A DNA stretch of 64,000 nucleotides from a virus, in IMG/VR virus record IMGVR_UViG_3300002835_000088, positions 1-64,000 of that record; one strand, given 5' to 3'. The notes under the pieces are model-generated. The model did not search any database, was not told the DNA's origin, and saw only the letters and a list, made by a program, of their open reading frames with translations. The position numbers and the translations under genes are program-made. Shown here in pieces: positions 9,729-25,550 of this stretch (position 1 is its first letter; each line of letters begins with the position of its first letter).

Positions 9729-9894
9729 ATAACCTCCGTCGTCATGAATCCAAAGTTACCTGACTCTACAATATGAGTCAAGAGTTTTTTTAGTGTGTAG
9801 CAAATATACCCTGCAAGAGGCCAAATAAAAGTAGCCAACTAACTTTTACTATAAACTATATCCATAGTCCTATAGTCTGGAAGTCGGTACCTAA
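9729..9894. promoter_or_regulatory. Divergent promoter region between primase and membrane protein genes
   Basis: This 166-base spacer separates a leftward and a rightward gene, so it must hold start signals for both. Visible: GGAGG for the primase (minus strand), the dyad at 9761-9780, and an AT-rich block ACTATAAACTATA at 9848-9860 followed by ATAG/TATAG repeats up to 9876. The same 13-mer recurs at 42202-42214 in front of the WhiB-zinc-ribbon gene. Which hexamers act as -10 elements cannot be fixed by eye. Confidence 0.5.
9761..9791 (+). terminator. Stem-loop with T-run (plus-strand terminator candidate)
   Basis: TGACTC (9761-9766) and GAGTCA (9775-9780) form a 6-bp stem with an 8-base loop, followed after AGAG by seven T residues (9785-9791). 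On the plus strand this has the layout of an intrinsic terminator. It could stop transcription running from the terminase genes antisense through the primase gene. The stem is short, and the same dyad could be an operator for the leftward promoter. Confidence 0.4.
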
Positions 9895-10293
9895 TTGCTA
9901 ATTCCTCAAGCTAACTCATGGTGGGAACCAGGTACCCCAAATTTTCTGGATATAGGGGATATCTCAGCGGTTTTGGTATTTCTAATTACCCTCACAGGAG
10001 CCTTTTTTGCTGTAACAAAGTTTTGGCTAAAACTACTCCGTCGAATCATTCGTGAAGAAATTGAAGTGGCTACAGCACCAATTCATCCTAGCGCGAATGG
10101 GGGGCTCAGTCTAGCAGATGTGGCTAGAAAAACAAATAAGCTAGAAGAGCAACTGTCAGAGATGCATAAAGACAGTCTTGAGACTAAAGATTTGTTGATA
10201 AAGGTGCTGGCTCAGTCCGTGATAATTCCAGACACTCCGCCTATGGTTGAACCACCTATGAAGCGAAAAGGCCGTAAGTCCGCTTCTTCTTAG
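9895..10293 (+). CDS. Membrane-anchored protein with coiled-coil tail
   Basis: 132 residues. After a polar N-terminus there is one transmembrane segment (about residues 24-46, VLVFLITLTGAFFAVTKFWL) followed by the basic juxtamembrane stretch LLRRIIREE. A helical, probably coiled-coil region comes next (KLEEQLSEMHKDSLETKDLL), and the tail is basic. The start is TTG at 9895 without a clear Shine-Dalgarno sequence; no better in-frame start exists before the membrane segment. The function is unknown. One-TM, coiled-coil proteins of this size are sometimes spanin- or holin-like, but nothing specific supports that. It opens the short plus-strand group that continues with the Mre11-like gene. Confidence 0.7.
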   Translation: MLIPQANSWWEPGTPNFLDIGDISAVLVFLITLTGAFFAVTKFWLKLLRRIIREEIEVATAPIHPSANGGLSLADVARKTNKLEEQLSEMHKDSLETKDLLIKVLAQSVIIPDTPPMVEPPMKRKGRKSASS

Positions 10294-10374
10294 AAACACT
10301 TTTTTTCTTAATTTCCGACACGCCATAAGTCACTAATTATTTCATTTTTATATCTTCACTGCTATCCTCATATC

Positions 10375-10405
10375 TAGAGTAACTGTAAGGTTTACGGTAA
10401 CTCTA
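10375..10405 (+). promoter_or_regulatory. Nested inverted repeat upstream of 10432 gene
   Basis: TAGAGT (10375-10380) pairs with ACTCTA (10400-10405), and inside it GTAA (10385-10388) pairs with TTAC (10392-10395) around a 3-base loop, giving an interrupted hairpin 27 bases before the GTG start. GGAGG at 10421-10425 lies outside the structure. It could be an operator or an mRNA leader fold. The rest of the 138-base gap (10294-10431) is AT-rich with no gene. Confidence 0.35.
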
Positions 10406-10431
10406 CATAGAAGGAAAACTGGAGGATTTCA

Positions 10432-10707
10432 GTGAGTTTAGCTGAGAAATTAAACAGTGCTACTCGTACTCAACCAGGTTTGCCCTGCGGTGTAGGCAAG
10501 CTATTGACAGAGCTAAAAGGCGAAGATAAAGAAGCCTTAGAAATTATTTTTTCAACCCGTTCCGTGCCTGGAACAGTATCAAATAGGCAAGTACATAAAA
10601 TCCTTCTTGAGGAAGGATATGAAATTGCATTTGCCTCTATCACCCTTCATCGACGTAAGCAATGCCGTTGCTTTACAAGTCGAGATCAGGCATATAAGGA
10701 GAACTGA
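10432..10707 (+). CDS. Small putative HTH DNA-binding protein
   Basis: 91 residues. The start is GTG 10432, with GGAGG 6 bases upstream. The middle part (about 45-78) reads as a helix-turn-helix: TVSNRQVHKILLEEGYEIAF followed by SITLHRRKQCRCF, a basic stretch with a CxC pair. Similar short proteins ending in a HRRxxCxC-like motif occur beside phosphoesterase genes in actinophages, as far as I recall; their role is not settled. Its TGA overlaps the ATG of the Mre11-like gene by one base, so the two are co-translated and may act together in DNA processing or regulation. Confidence 0.7.
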   Translation: MSLAEKLNSATRTQPGLPCGVGKLLTELKGEDKEALEIIFSTRSVPGTVSNRQVHKILLEEGYEIAFASITLHRRKQCRCFTSRDQAYKEN

Positions 10708-11924
10708 TGTCGTCTTTAACCGACAAACTCACTGAGCTTATTTCCCCAGGGCCAAGTGGTTCGGATATAAGAGCGACCAATACTCCTGAATCTTGGAGAC
10801 CTCGTCTTGAGATAGACCCAGAAAAAGGTGAAGGTTATTTTATTTCTACCCCTAGACCAGCAGGAAACAGTCCTGATGGTGTTGAACTATTAAAAGAATT
10901 TGATTTAGACCCAAGTGATTGGACTATTACGTCCATCAGAAAATCTCGCTGGCAAAATCATAAAGGCGATTGGCTTGAAGCTTTTCGAGCAAGTCTTGTA
11001 CCAACCAGCACAAAAAAATCTTCCGAACTTGATTTTGATTTAGAAAAATTAATACAAGATGTTTCAAAGTGGAGACCTTCAAAAGTCTCACAAAAAATTA
11101 CAGGTGATTTAGCTTTTATTTTTGCTCCAAGCGACCAGCAAATTGGAAAAAAGCAAGGAGACGTAGGAACCGACACCACAGTGTCAAGGTTGCTCACCCT
11201 CACAGAGATGGGTGTTCAGAGACTTCACGAGCTGAGAAAAATTGGAAGACCTATAGGAACAGTGGTTATTCCATTACCGGGAGACCATGTAGAAGGTATT
11301 GTTTCGCAGAACGGAAGAGTTCAAGGGCAAGCAGCCTCTGATTTAGGAATTACAGAACAAACCAGACTTGCTAGACGAGTTCTTATGGCTCAAATTAAAG
11401 CTTTTGCTCCTTTAGCAGAGCGCATCATAGTTCCAGTAGTTAATGGAAATCATGACGAAGCAGGTCGTCAAGTTATTACAGACCCTTCAGATGGTTGGAA
11501 TGTTGAAATCGCGAGCGCTGTTCAGGATGCTTGCGCTGAGAATGAAAACCTTTCTCACGTTGAGTTTAGGTTTCCAGAAAAGTCCCATCAAACATTGTCA
11601 ATAAATATTTGTGGAACTATGGTCGGATTGTTCCACGGGCATCAGTCAGGTTCTAATGTCATGAAGTATCTTCAAGAGCAATCTGCAGGTCAAACTGCCC
11701 TTGGAATGTCTGACATATGGATTTCTGGGCACTTTCACAATTTTAAAACTATGGATATTGGTGAGCGTCTGTGGCTTCAGTGTCCAACAGTCGACCCCGG
11801 AAGTGCGTGGTTTAGGGACCGCCACGGGCTAGAATCGCCACCCGGAGTTTTGACCCTTGTTGTAGGAGATGGCTACAACCCAAGAAGGGATATTAGCGTT
11901 CTTTCAGTGCCTAGGTCTGCATAA
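10707..11924 (+). CDS. Calcineurin-like metallophosphoesterase, Mre11/SbcD-type nuclease candidate
   Basis: 405 residues. The C-terminal two thirds carry the two-metal phosphoesterase motifs in order: SDQQIG (first metal ligand), PLPGDHVEG (GDxxE-like), VNGNHDE (GNHDE), FHGHQSG (GH) and SGHFHNF (GHxH). All expected metal ligands are present. The N-terminal ~125 residues are phage-specific and include a segment WTITSIRKSRWQ of unknown role. Relatives in actinophages are annotated as Mre11-like double-strand-break nucleases or DNA phosphatases. No Rad50/SbcC partner is present, so the exact substrate is open. It is translationally coupled to the upstream small HTH protein. Confidence 0.88.
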   Translation: MSSLTDKLTELISPGPSGSDIRATNTPESWRPRLEIDPEKGEGYFISTPRPAGNSPDGVELLKEFDLDPSDWTITSIRKSRWQNHKGDWLEAFRASLVPTSTKKSSELDFDLEKLIQDVSKWRPSKVSQKITGDLAFIFAPSDQQIGKKQGDVGTDTTVSRLLTLTEMGVQRLHELRKIGRPIGTVVIPLPGDHVEGIVSQNGRVQGQAASDLGITEQTRLARRVLMAQIKAFAPLAERIIVPVVNGNHDEAGRQVITDPSDGWNVEIASAVQDACAENENLSHVEFRFPEKSHQTLSINICGTMVGLFHGHQSGSNVMKYLQEQSAGQTALGMSDIWISGHFHNFKTMDIGERLWLQCPTVDPGSAWFRDRHGLESPPGVLTLVVGDGYNPRRDISVLSVPRSA

Positions 11925-11928
11925 TTTA

Positions 11929-11944
11929 AGACATAGCCATGTCT
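11929..11944 (+). terminator. Small hairpin after phosphoesterase gene
   Basis: AGACAT (11929-11934) and ATGTCT (11939-11944) form a 6-bp stem with a 4-base loop 4 bases after the stop codon. There is no T-run. It sits at the boundary between the DNA-metabolism group and the fibre operon. A TACAAT hexamer at 11954-11959 just after it might be a -10 element for the fibre genes, though no good -35 is seen. Confidence 0.3.
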
Positions 11945-12030
11945 ATAACAGCGTACAATAGAGAGCGATTTAGGAATCTGCTTGCCTGTGCAGATTTCAC
12001 TGCATGCTATCGAGACCTGGAGCACCACTG

Positions 12031-18324
<6,294 letters not shown>

Positions 18325-18345
18325 GAATGACAGAGAGGAGATAAC

Positions 18346-19047
18346 ATGCCAGCAATTGATTTTCCAAATAACCCGACGCTAAATCAGGTTTACACAAATG
18401 GAGTTAACACTTATTCTTGGGATGGTACTGCTTGGCGACTAGTTCGTACTAGTGCTCAAGGTCCTACTGGTCCTACAGGACCAGCAGGTGCAGACTCAAC
18501 AGCTATTGGTGCAACTGGACCTACAGGTGCGCAAGGACCAACTGGCCCAGAAGGACCAGCAGGAGCTCCTTCAACTACACCTGGTCCAATTGGACCTACA
18601 GGTGCGACAGGTTCTTTCGCGATTGAACCTTGGACTTTATATACACCTGTTTGGTATGGCAGCACAACTAATCCGCAAATCGGTAATGGAATTATTCAAG
18701 GTAGATATACCTATGTAGGTGCAACAATTTTTGGAGAAATTAGAATTCAAGCTGGAACTTCTGGATTTAACAGAGGAAGTGGAACTTATTCTCTAAGCCT
18801 TCCTTCAAACGGTATCGTCGAGAATTACCAGCCTGTAGGGCAAGTGGTTATGCGAGATGAAGGTCCAGGTATTACTTACTTTGGAACTGCAATTTTCAAC
18901 AATAACTTTACAAACAGAATTGAATTGTTTATGCACTCACAGTCTGCAACATTTGATGAAGGTGTAGCAGTTACTGAAAGCACTCCATTTTTGTTTAGCG
19001 GTAATGACAAGATTCTTGTCCAATTCACATACGAGTCAGTGGTATAG
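18346..19047 (+). CDS. Collagen-like short tail fibre protein
   Basis: 233 residues. The N-terminus AIDFPNNPTLNQ ... YSWDGTAWRLV is a ~35-residue domain also found at the start of the proteins encoded at 19062 and 22104. About 18 Gly-X-Thr/Pro triplets follow, then a ~130-residue C-terminal domain rich in beta strands (LYTPVWYGSTTN, GTYSLSLPSNG), which is probably the receptor-binding or trimerisation tip. GAGGAG lies before ATG 18346. It is part of the fibre operon, 21 bases after the giant fibre gene. Its small size suggests a side fibre or decoration rather than the central fibre. Confidence 0.85.
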   Translation: MPAIDFPNNPTLNQVYTNGVNTYSWDGTAWRLVRTSAQGPTGPTGPAGADSTAIGATGPTGAQGPTGPEGPAGAPSTTPGPIGPTGATGSFAIEPWTLYTPVWYGSTTNPQIGNGIIQGRYTYVGATIFGEIRIQAGTSGFNRGSGTYSLSLPSNGIVENYQPVGQVVMRDEGPGITYFGTAIFNNNFTNRIELFMHSQSATFDEGVAVTESTPFLFSGNDKILVQFTYESVV

Positions 19048-19061
19048 GAGGCGAGTAGATA

Positions 19062-20951
19062 ATGGCAGCTATTGATTTTCCTAATTCTCCTACACCAAAC
19101 GATTTATTTACTTCAGGTAGTCAAACTTGGCAGTGGGATGGAACTTCTTGGAACTTAGTTATTTCTCAAGTTGTTGGTCCTACTGGTCCTCAAGGTCCTA
19201 CTGGAGCAGCAAGTAATGTAACTGGTCCTACAGGTGCGACAGGCACTGTTCTTTTAGCATCAGACACTCCTCCAACTGGAGCTTCTGCAGGTGATGCTTG
19301 GTTAAATACTGCAACTGGAAAAATTTATGTTTACTTTGATGACTACTGGGTTGAGTCTGCATCAAGTTTGAGCGGTAGCCAAGGTCCTACTGGAGCTACA
19401 GGTGCTACTGGCCCTCAAAGTACAGTTCTAGGTCCAACTGGTCCTACAGGTTCTACAGGACCAACAGGCCCACAAGGAAATACAGGCCCATCTGGTCCTC
19501 GAGGTTTTGACATCACTGGGCCTACTGGTCCACAAGGTCCTACAGGTGCACAAGGTGTAACTGGTCCTGAAGGTGAAAGAGGTCCTACAGGTCCTATTGG
19601 ACCAATCGGAAATACTGGTCCTCAAGGTGAAGAAGGTACAACTGGCCCAACTGGTGCACAAGGTTTGCAAGGTGCTACTGGCCCAACTGGTCCTCGCGGA
19701 TTCGTCGGTCCTACTGGCCCAGTAGGTGCTACTGGTCCGTCAGTAACTGGTGCGACAGGTGCAACTGGTGCTTCTGGCCCGACAGGTCCTGCAGGTGGAC
19801 CTACAGGTCCAACAGGAGCAACAGGCCCTACTGGTTCTGAAGGTCCAACTGGTGCTGCTGGTCTTCGTGGTGCGACTGGTGCTACAGGTGCCACAGGTGC
19901 TGCCTCTACTATTCCAGGACCTACAGGTCCTACAGGTCCATCTGTAACTGGCCCAACTGGTGCTGCTTCCAATATTCCAGGACCAACAGGTCCTACAGGA
20001 CCAACAGGTGCTGGTCCTACTGGTCCTACAGGTTCAGCGGGAGCAAGTTTTGCTGGAGTAACATCTACAAGCAACCTTTCTGTTTCTTTAGGATCTGAAA
20101 ACTTTATTGTTAATAAAGTTGATGCTTTTGCTGTCGGAACTCGAGCTCGTTTAGCTAGTGCTAGCTTCCCTCAGGATTATATGGAAGGTGTCATCACCAC
20201 AATTGTTGGCACAAGCATCACCATGTTTGTGGACAAGGTAAATGGTGAAGGAAATACATATGCAAGTTGGAACTTAGTTCTTGGTGCTGGAGAAATCGGA
20301 CCTACAGGTCCTACTGGTCCTCAGGGTGCTTCTATTAAGTTTAAAGGTACTGTTCAATTTGACGTAAATCTTCCAGCAAGTGGAAATCAAATTAACGATG
20401 CTTATGTAGTTTCTGCAACAGGTGACCTTTGGGTTTGGAACGGAACTACTTGGCAAAATGTGGGACGTATTCAAGGTCCTACTGGAGGCACAGGGCCTAC
20501 TGGGTCACAAGGACTAATTGGTCCTACAGGTCCTACAGGTGCTGATAGCACAGTTGCAGGACCTACTGGACCTACTGGAAGCACTGGACCTACAGGCTCT
20601 ACTGGTATTCAAGGACCAACTGGACCTGCATTCTTTAATCTAACTGGTCCTCAGTATTTAGCTTCTGTAACTCTTACTGCTAATGACAATGCTTCTTTAG
20701 TCAAGTTGAACAGCTCTTCTCCTACTGTTGTAACTATTCCAGCAGATGGAACTAGCGGATATACATTCGACACTGGTTCTCAGATTGTTTTGACGCAATT
20801 AGGTAGTGCTGTTTTCAGTGTTACTGGTGCTGCAGGAGTTAGTGTTCTTAGTGAAGGAAGTCGCTATACAAGTAAGCAGCGTTATGCAGTAGCTTCTCTA
20901 ATTAAACTTGGAGCTAATTCGTGGTTGTTAAGCGGAAACCTACAGGCTTAG
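19062..20951 (+). CDS. Collagen-like tail fibre protein with C-terminal head domain
   Basis: 629 residues. It has the AIDFP ... [10 protein letters not shown]-terminal domain and one [10 protein letters not shown] module (about 19246-19360). A long collagen tract (about 19380-20040) follows, then a GASFAGVTS ... WNLVLGAGE domain, a [13 protein letters not shown] module (about 20327-20475), more triplets, and a ~95-residue C-terminal beta domain ending [18 protein letters not shown]. That last domain is clearly related to the C-terminus of the protein at 37320-37781. AGGAGG precedes ATG 19062. Likely a host-recognition fibre; no catalytic motif seen. Confidence 0.87.
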   Translation: MAAIDFPNSPTPNDLFTSGSQTWQWDGTSWNLVISQVVGPTGPQGPTGAASNVTGPTGATGTVLLASDTPPTGASAGDAWLNTATGKIYVYFDDYWVESASSLSGSQGPTGATGATGPQSTVLGPTGPTGSTGPTGPQGNTGPSGPRGFDITGPTGPQGPTGAQGVTGPEGERGPTGPIGPIGNTGPQGEEGTTGPTGAQGLQGATGPTGPRGFVGPTGPVGATGPSVTGATGATGASGPTGPAGGPTGPTGATGPTGSEGPTGAAGLRGATGATGATGAASTIPGPTGPTGPSVTGPTGAASNIPGPTGPTGPTGAGPTGPTGSAGASFAGVTSTSNLSVSLGSENFIVNKVDAFAVGTRARLASASFPQDYMEGVITTIVGTSITMFVDKVNGEGNTYASWNLVLGAGEIGPTGPTGPQGASIKFKGTVQFDVNLPASGNQINDAYVVSATGDLWVWNGTTWQNVGRIQGPTGGTGPTGSQGLIGPTGPTGADSTVAGPTGPTGSTGPTGSTGIQGPTGPAFFNLTGPQYLASVTLTANDNASLVKLNSSSPTVVTIPADGTSGYTFDTGSQIVLTQLGSAVFSVTGAAGVSVLSEGSRYTSKQRYAVASLIKLGANSWLLSGNLQA

Positions 20952-20952
20952 A

Positions 20953-21876
20953 ATGCTGATATCTACCCATGCAATGCATGCGACCCTGCCAGTAGCTTTT
21001 TTACCTACTAGCTGGTCACTTGTTCCTACCAGTTCTTTTGGCTCTACCAACATTAATTCAATTGCTACAAATGGCATGGGGCAATTTGTAGCAGTCGGTA
21101 GTTCTGGAAAACTTGCCACATCTAACGATGTTTCAACTAGTTGGACCCAGAGAACTTCTGGTTTTGCTGGTAGCAATATTTATGCAGTGGCATATGGAGA
21201 CGATATTTATGTTGTTGGAGGAAGTTCTGGAAAACTTGCTACATCAACTGATGGAATAAACTGGACACTACGTTCATCTTCTTTTGGTGCTAGTGCAATC
21301 TTGGGAATCACATACTCTCAAGCGGCAGGTTTGTGGATTGCTGTAGGTGGTTCTGGAAAGTTAGCTACCTCTATTGATGGAATTGATTGGACTCAAAGAC
21401 TTTCTTCTTTTGGGACTTCTTTTATAAACAACGTTTATTCTGACGCAAATCTTATTATTGCTGTTGGATATGATGGAAAACTTGCAACATCAACAAATGG
21501 GGTTAGTTGGACTCAACGCGGGTCATCTTTTATATCAAGCACAATTTTTTCAGTTGTAGGAAATCCAGCAAGAGACAAGTACATTGCCGTTGGAGACTCA
21601 GGAAAAATTGCTAGTTCTACTAATGGTCTTACATGGATTCAGTCTTTCCCAGCAAGTAGTTTCGGATCTTCTCAGATTAGGTCAGTCGCAGCAAATAGTG
21701 AGAACTACTATCTAGCTGGAGGAACTGCAGGAAAAGTTGCTACCTCAACGGATTCTATTCAATGGATTCAAAGAAATTCTGGTGTAGGCATATCCAACGT
21801 AAATGATGTTTATTTCGACGAGTCTTTAGCCATTGTTGTTGGAAACGGTGGCAAAATTGCTTACTCAGGAGGGTAA
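20953..21876 (+). CDS. Seven-bladed beta-propeller protein in the fibre operon
   Basis: 307 residues made of about seven ~40-residue repeats. Each carries VG-x-SGKLATS-T/N-G-xx-W-T/I-QR followed by SSFG. The last repeat (GKIAYSGG) lacks its final strand, and the N-terminal SWSLVPTSSFGS can supply it, the usual closure of a propeller. The pattern resembles BNR/Ycf48-type propellers rather than an enzyme: no sialidase catalytic residues were seen. The start ATG 20953 follows the previous stop by one base with no clear Shine-Dalgarno sequence; ATG 20974 is an in-frame alternative. It probably acts as a carbohydrate-binding tip or adaptor protein of the adhesion apparatus. Confidence 0.8.
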   Translation: MLISTHAMHATLPVAFLPTSWSLVPTSSFGSTNINSIATNGMGQFVAVGSSGKLATSNDVSTSWTQRTSGFAGSNIYAVAYGDDIYVVGGSSGKLATSTDGINWTLRSSSFGASAILGITYSQAAGLWIAVGGSGKLATSIDGIDWTQRLSSFGTSFINNVYSDANLIIAVGYDGKLATSTNGVSWTQRGSSFISSTIFSVVGNPARDKYIAVGDSGKIASSTNGLTWIQSFPASSFGSSQIRSVAANSENYYLAGGTAGKVATSTDSIQWIQRNSGVGISNVNDVYFDESLAIVVGNGGKIAYSGG

Positions 21877-21878
21877 AG

Positions 21879-22055
21879 ATGTTTAGATACAACTTGACAT
21901 ATGACAATCCAAGAGGCCCTATGGTCGAGATTTTAGATGGTGCCAACGTGATTGACGAGAGTGGTCCGTGGGAGTCTATCGAGTCAGCCACTACTTGGGC
22001 AGAAGCATATGTGGGATTAAAAAATTCAAATGAATCAGAACCAGAAGTTGGATAG
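21879..22055 (+). CDS. Small acidic protein of unknown function
   Basis: A 58-residue frame with a strong AGGAGG-type Shine-Dalgarno sequence (21867-21872) 6 bases before ATG 21879, starting 2 bases after the propeller gene stop. It begins MFRYNLTYDNPRGPMVEI and has an acidic, Trp-containing middle (SGPWESIESATTWAEAYV). Good spacing, sense-strand position and a non-repetitive composition support a real gene. It has the size of small fibre-assembly or chaperone-like proteins that sit between tail fibre genes, but no family was recognised. Confidence 0.7.
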   Translation: MFRYNLTYDNPRGPMVEILDGANVIDESGPWESIESATTWAEAYVGLKNSNESEPEVG

Positions 22056-22103
22056 TAATTATCCAAGTAAAATAGATAGTTAGTCCAGAAAGGAGCAAGC
22101 AGA

Positions 22104-22754
22104 GTGGCAGCAATTGATTTTCCAACGCCCGTAGTAGTTGGAGAAGAGTTCACATCTGGCGGTCAAACCTGGGTCTGGACTGGACTAGTTTGGGAAGCTA
22201 AGCGTGTAACTCCAACAGGTCCTACTGGTCCACAAGGTATTCAGGGTCCTACTGGAGCTACAGGTCCACAAGGTGACACTGGTCCACAAGGTATTCAAGG
22301 TCCGACAGGCCCAGTATCAGATGTAGCTGGTCCTAGTGGTCCAATTGGTCCTACTGGTCCACAAGGACCTACAGGTCCACAGGGTTTGCAAGGAGACCAA
22401 GGTCCTCGCGGTTTTACTGGTCCAACTGGAGCAGATTCAAATGTTACAGGTCCTCAAGGTCCAACAGGCCCTCGTGGTGTTACAGGTCCTACTGGTACTA
22501 CAGGACCACAGTCTGAAGTTCCAGGTCCTACAGGTCCTACTGGCCCAGTCGGTAAGTTTACTGCTAGCCCAACTCAACCTGACTTGTTGACTGCCGTTAA
22601 TGGTGATGCTTGGTTTGATACAAACACCGCTATTACTTATGTTTTTTACAACGGAGTTTTTATTGAGACTCAGGGTGGTTCAACAGGACCAGCTGGAGCA
22701 ACAGGTCCTGTAGGTTCTTTTGCTGTTAGCACAAGCTGGTGGTTAGGTACGTAA
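22104..22754 (+). CDS. Collagen-like tail fibre protein, short C-terminus
   Basis: 216 residues from GTG 22104, with AGGAG at 22091-22095. It has the AIDFP ... [13 protein letters not shown]-terminal domain, then about 30 collagen triplets, one GDAWFDTNT module (about 22555-22675), a few more triplets, and an abrupt end at [12 protein letters not shown]. The relatives at 18346 and 19062 continue into a 95-130 residue C-terminal domain that is missing here. The gene may therefore be a naturally short fibre, or one whose distal domain was lost. The next 94 bases (22755-22848) are non-coding and contain ACACGAG/CTCGTGT (22764-22770 and 22820-22826), a distant inverted repeat. Confidence 0.8.
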   Translation: MAAIDFPTPVVVGEEFTSGGQTWVWTGLVWEAKRVTPTGPTGPQGIQGPTGATGPQGDTGPQGIQGPTGPVSDVAGPSGPIGPTGPQGPTGPQGLQGDQGPRGFTGPTGADSNVTGPQGPTGPRGVTGPTGTTGPQSEVPGPTGPTGPVGKFTASPTQPDLLTAVNGDAWFDTNTAITYVFYNGVFIETQGGSTGPAGATGPVGSFAVSTSWWLGT

Positions 22755-22848
22755 TAATGCAAAACACGAGCACTTTTTTAAAATCAAAGATTTGTAGCAG
22801 TGGTATTCTACTAACAGATCTCGTGTGTGGTGAGAGAGGTAATGAATA

Positions 22849-25533
22849 ATGCCCGGCTTTTTAGGTGGTAGCTCAGGCGGCTCAAGCGGTGTTGGTGGAG
22901 AAATTAACTTCCCAAAGGAGTTTATTGACCCAGTAACTAAACTTCGCGTATCCGAGCCTGAGAACCTCATCGATACCGACTTTGAATATGGTCTTCAGCC
23001 TACTAAGTGGGAAACTGTTGAGCTCATCAACAACACTCCATCATTCTTTTCTAAGTCTGGTGACACCACTATTCCCAACATTACTGCCATCACAACTAAC
23101 GATGGCACACGTGAAATTACCGTCAGCACTGGCCTCCCACACGGGCTTGCGGTCGGTATTCCTATTAACGTAACAGGAACAAAATCAATTACAGCCGATG
23201 GTGCATACATCATCAACTCTATTCCGAACCCAAATACTTTCACCTACCTATGTCGCGACGTTCAGCTAGGCAATAACTCTATTGAAGACCTTTACTCCTC
23301 AGTTATTACAGGCGAGTTTTTCCAAGGTTCGCAGCTGCGTCTAGCAGACGCCGCTGGTATTACAACAGACGGTGAGTCAGTTTCAACACTTACTGTTACA
23401 ACAGGTTCTACTCACGGTTTTTATGTTGACACTCCGTTCTATTTCTTGAACCTAAACTCAACTATTTCGCAGGAATTCCCTGCAAATAACAACGAAGCTA
23501 AGTCTTTTGACGCTTCTAACTCTGCTGTAGCCCAAACATTTGACGGTTCTAACACTCTTTCTCAAATCAATATTGATTGGTCTAACTCTGCAACTGTAGC
23601 TGGCGTTACTAGCACAGTTAATATGAATGCTCAAAACCTTGTGAACAACACTATTACTGTTGCTCACGGCACAGAAAATTTTGCAAACAGAGCTGTTGGA
23701 ACTCCGTTTTACTATGATGTTGTATCTGGAGGCGGATATTTTGCTACCAATCCTCGCGGCGTTGTCTTCCTAAAAACAGCAACTGCTCTAGGAACTTCTA
23801 GCTCTACCTTCCAAGTTTCAGCAGTTCCAGATGGTGATGTCATTGAAATCCCAACCACAATGACAGGAACTTTCCAGTTAGCTAACCAAGCACGTACTTT
23901 TGCTGGAAATAATACTAACTCTCTTACAGAAGTTGTAGTTGATATTGTTAAAGATACTCCAAAAGTTTTTGATGGTTCAAACAGCTCTGTTCAAATAGGT
24001 CAAGTAACTTCCTACAGCGGCTCCCTAGTAAACGTCACTTCAGCCCAAGCAATCCCTCTCGAGTGGTACTTCGGAGCTATGGTTTTCTACAACACCACTG
24101 GTACCGCTGCAAACGGTCTTACAAATAACACCACTTATTTTATTGACTCTTTCTTCTCTACTGGCGGACTTAACTACGCTTTCACTCTTAAACCTCTTCC
24201 AACTTCAGCAACAATTACATCAATTTCTGGTGGAACTGGTACTCAAACATTTAAACAAATTGGTGTGTCTCCAGATAGAGATATCTTCCACGTAAAAGAC
24301 CACGGATACTCTCGCTTTGACATGCTTCGCTATGTTTCACCTGAAAACGGTGCTTTTACAGTAGTTGACTCATCTCAAGTCAAAAATTTCTACTTTGTAG
24401 CTACAGTTATTGACCAACACAACTTCACTTTGAATCAGACCGTTGGTGAGCTAAGCCCACTAACTATCTCAAGATCAGGCTTTTCTAGATACGCAATTAC
24501 TCCAACAACCGTGACGCCTATAGGTATGACTGCCCCTATTACTTATGCAGTTACAAGCGGAACTCTTCCATCAGGTCTGTCTCTCAACCCTTCAACTGGA
24601 GTTGTTTCTGGAACTCCTACAGAAAATATTGCAGTCCCAGGACGTCAAGTTATTATTACTGGTACAGACGTAGACGGCATTTCTGCATTCCAAGTACATA
24701 CATATCAGTTTGATCAACCTCCTGCTTTGTACTCATTCTCAAGCGTTACATTCACACCAGGTGGTGCTGGTGGTACAGGTGGTCCTAACCTATCTCAAGC
24801 TCGCTCGGGTGCGGGCAACCCTTCATGGGGTAATACTTATATCAACATGCCAGGCAACACTGGAACAATTGTTTGGACTGTCCCTGAGGTTGCAACATAC
24901 CGAGTAGAAGCTTATGGAGCAGCTGGTGGTTGGTCCAACGGTTGGGGTGCTCGTGGTGGCTATGGAACTCGTATGCGTGGAGACTTTAACTGGAGTCTCG
25001 GCGATGAAATTAAAATTGTTGTAGGTCAAGCTGGCTCTAATGATGGTTCTACTGGTGCTGGTGGTGGTGGAAGTTTTGTTGCTCGTCGCTCAGATAACCT
25101 TCCATACTTAGTTGCTGGCGGTGGCGGTGGAGCGGGCGCTGGCTGGTACGGATATTCTGACGCAACTACTGGTGAATCTTCCCGAGGATCTAACTCATTT
25201 GGTGGAGCAGGTGGCGGTAACGGTGGTAACGGCGAGTCTCATGGTGGAGGCGGCGGTTTCTATGGGAACGGCGGCGGCTGGGCAGGACCTGGCACATCAT
25301 TCGTAAATGGTGCATACGGCGGCTCTTACTCAAACGCTGGTGGTTTTGGTGGCGGTGGTGCTAACCGCGGTTGGGCTGGCGGTTCTGGCGGTGGCGGTGG
25401 TTACGCTGGTGGACCAAGTTCTTGGTGGTCATCTGCTGGTGGTGGAGCAGGTTCATACAATGCTGGTGCTAACCGTAGTGATTCGGAAGTTGCCAGTGGC
25501 GGTAACGGTCAAGTTTCAATTACGAGACTGTAG
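22849..25533 (+). CDS. Large virion structural protein with Gly-rich C-terminal domain
   Basis: 894 residues. The N-terminus is Gly/Ser-rich, then KEFIDPVTKLRVSEPENLIDTDFEYGLQPTKWE. I recall that segment from large structural proteins of T4-like cyanophages; this is memory, not a search. Next come repeats of the short beta module containing HGL/HGF (for example STGLPHGLAVGIPINV at about 23110-23260 and STHGFYVDTPFYF). A putative Ig-like stretch TSGTLPSGLSLNPSTGVVSGTPTEN lies around 24550-24620. The C-terminal ~250 residues are extremely Gly-rich (GGGGGAGAG patterns, about 24760-25510), resembling polyglycine-type receptor-binding tips. Probably a baseplate-proximal or fibre protein. Confidence 0.78.
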   Translation: MPGFLGGSSGGSSGVGGEINFPKEFIDPVTKLRVSEPENLIDTDFEYGLQPTKWETVELINNTPSFFSKSGDTTIPNITAITTNDGTREITVSTGLPHGLAVGIPINVTGTKSITADGAYIINSIPNPNTFTYLCRDVQLGNNSIEDLYSSVITGEFFQGSQLRLADAAGITTDGESVSTLTVTTGSTHGFYVDTPFYFLNLNSTISQEFPANNNEAKSFDASNSAVAQTFDGSNTLSQINIDWSNSATVAGVTSTVNMNAQNLVNNTITVAHGTENFANRAVGTPFYYDVVSGGGYFATNPRGVVFLKTATALGTSSSTFQVSAVPDGDVIEIPTTMTGTFQLANQARTFAGNNTNSLTEVVVDIVKDTPKVFDGSNSSVQIGQVTSYSGSLVNVTSAQAIPLEWYFGAMVFYNTTGTAANGLTNNTTYFIDSFFSTGGLNYAFTLKPLPTSATITSISGGTGTQTFKQIGVSPDRDIFHVKDHGYSRFDMLRYVSPENGAFTVVDSSQVKNFYFVATVIDQHNFTLNQTVGELSPLTISRSGFSRYAITPTTVTPIGMTAPITYAVTSGTLPSGLSLNPSTGVVSGTPTENIAVPGRQVIITGTDVDGISAFQVHTYQFDQPPALYSFSSVTFTPGGAGGTGGPNLSQARSGAGNPSWGNTYINMPGNTGTIVWTVPEVATYRVEAYGAAGGWSNGWGARGGYGTRMRGDFNWSLGDEIKIVVGQAGSNDGSTGAGGGGSFVARRSDNLPYLVAGGGGGAGAGWYGYSDATTGESSRGSNSFGGAGGGNGGNGESHGGGGGFYGNGGGWAGPGTSFVNGAYGGSYSNAGGFGGGGANRGWAGGSGGGGGYAGGPSSWWSSAGGGAGSYNAGANRSDSEVASGGNGQVSITRL

Positions 25534-25550
25534 GAAAGAGGATAATATAA

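Noticed and set aside
12004-12030. ATG 12004 as start of the giant fibre gene
   Set aside because: No Shine-Dalgarno sequence precedes it, while ATG 12031 has GGAG at the right distance and begins with a typical MSFSP- minor tail start.
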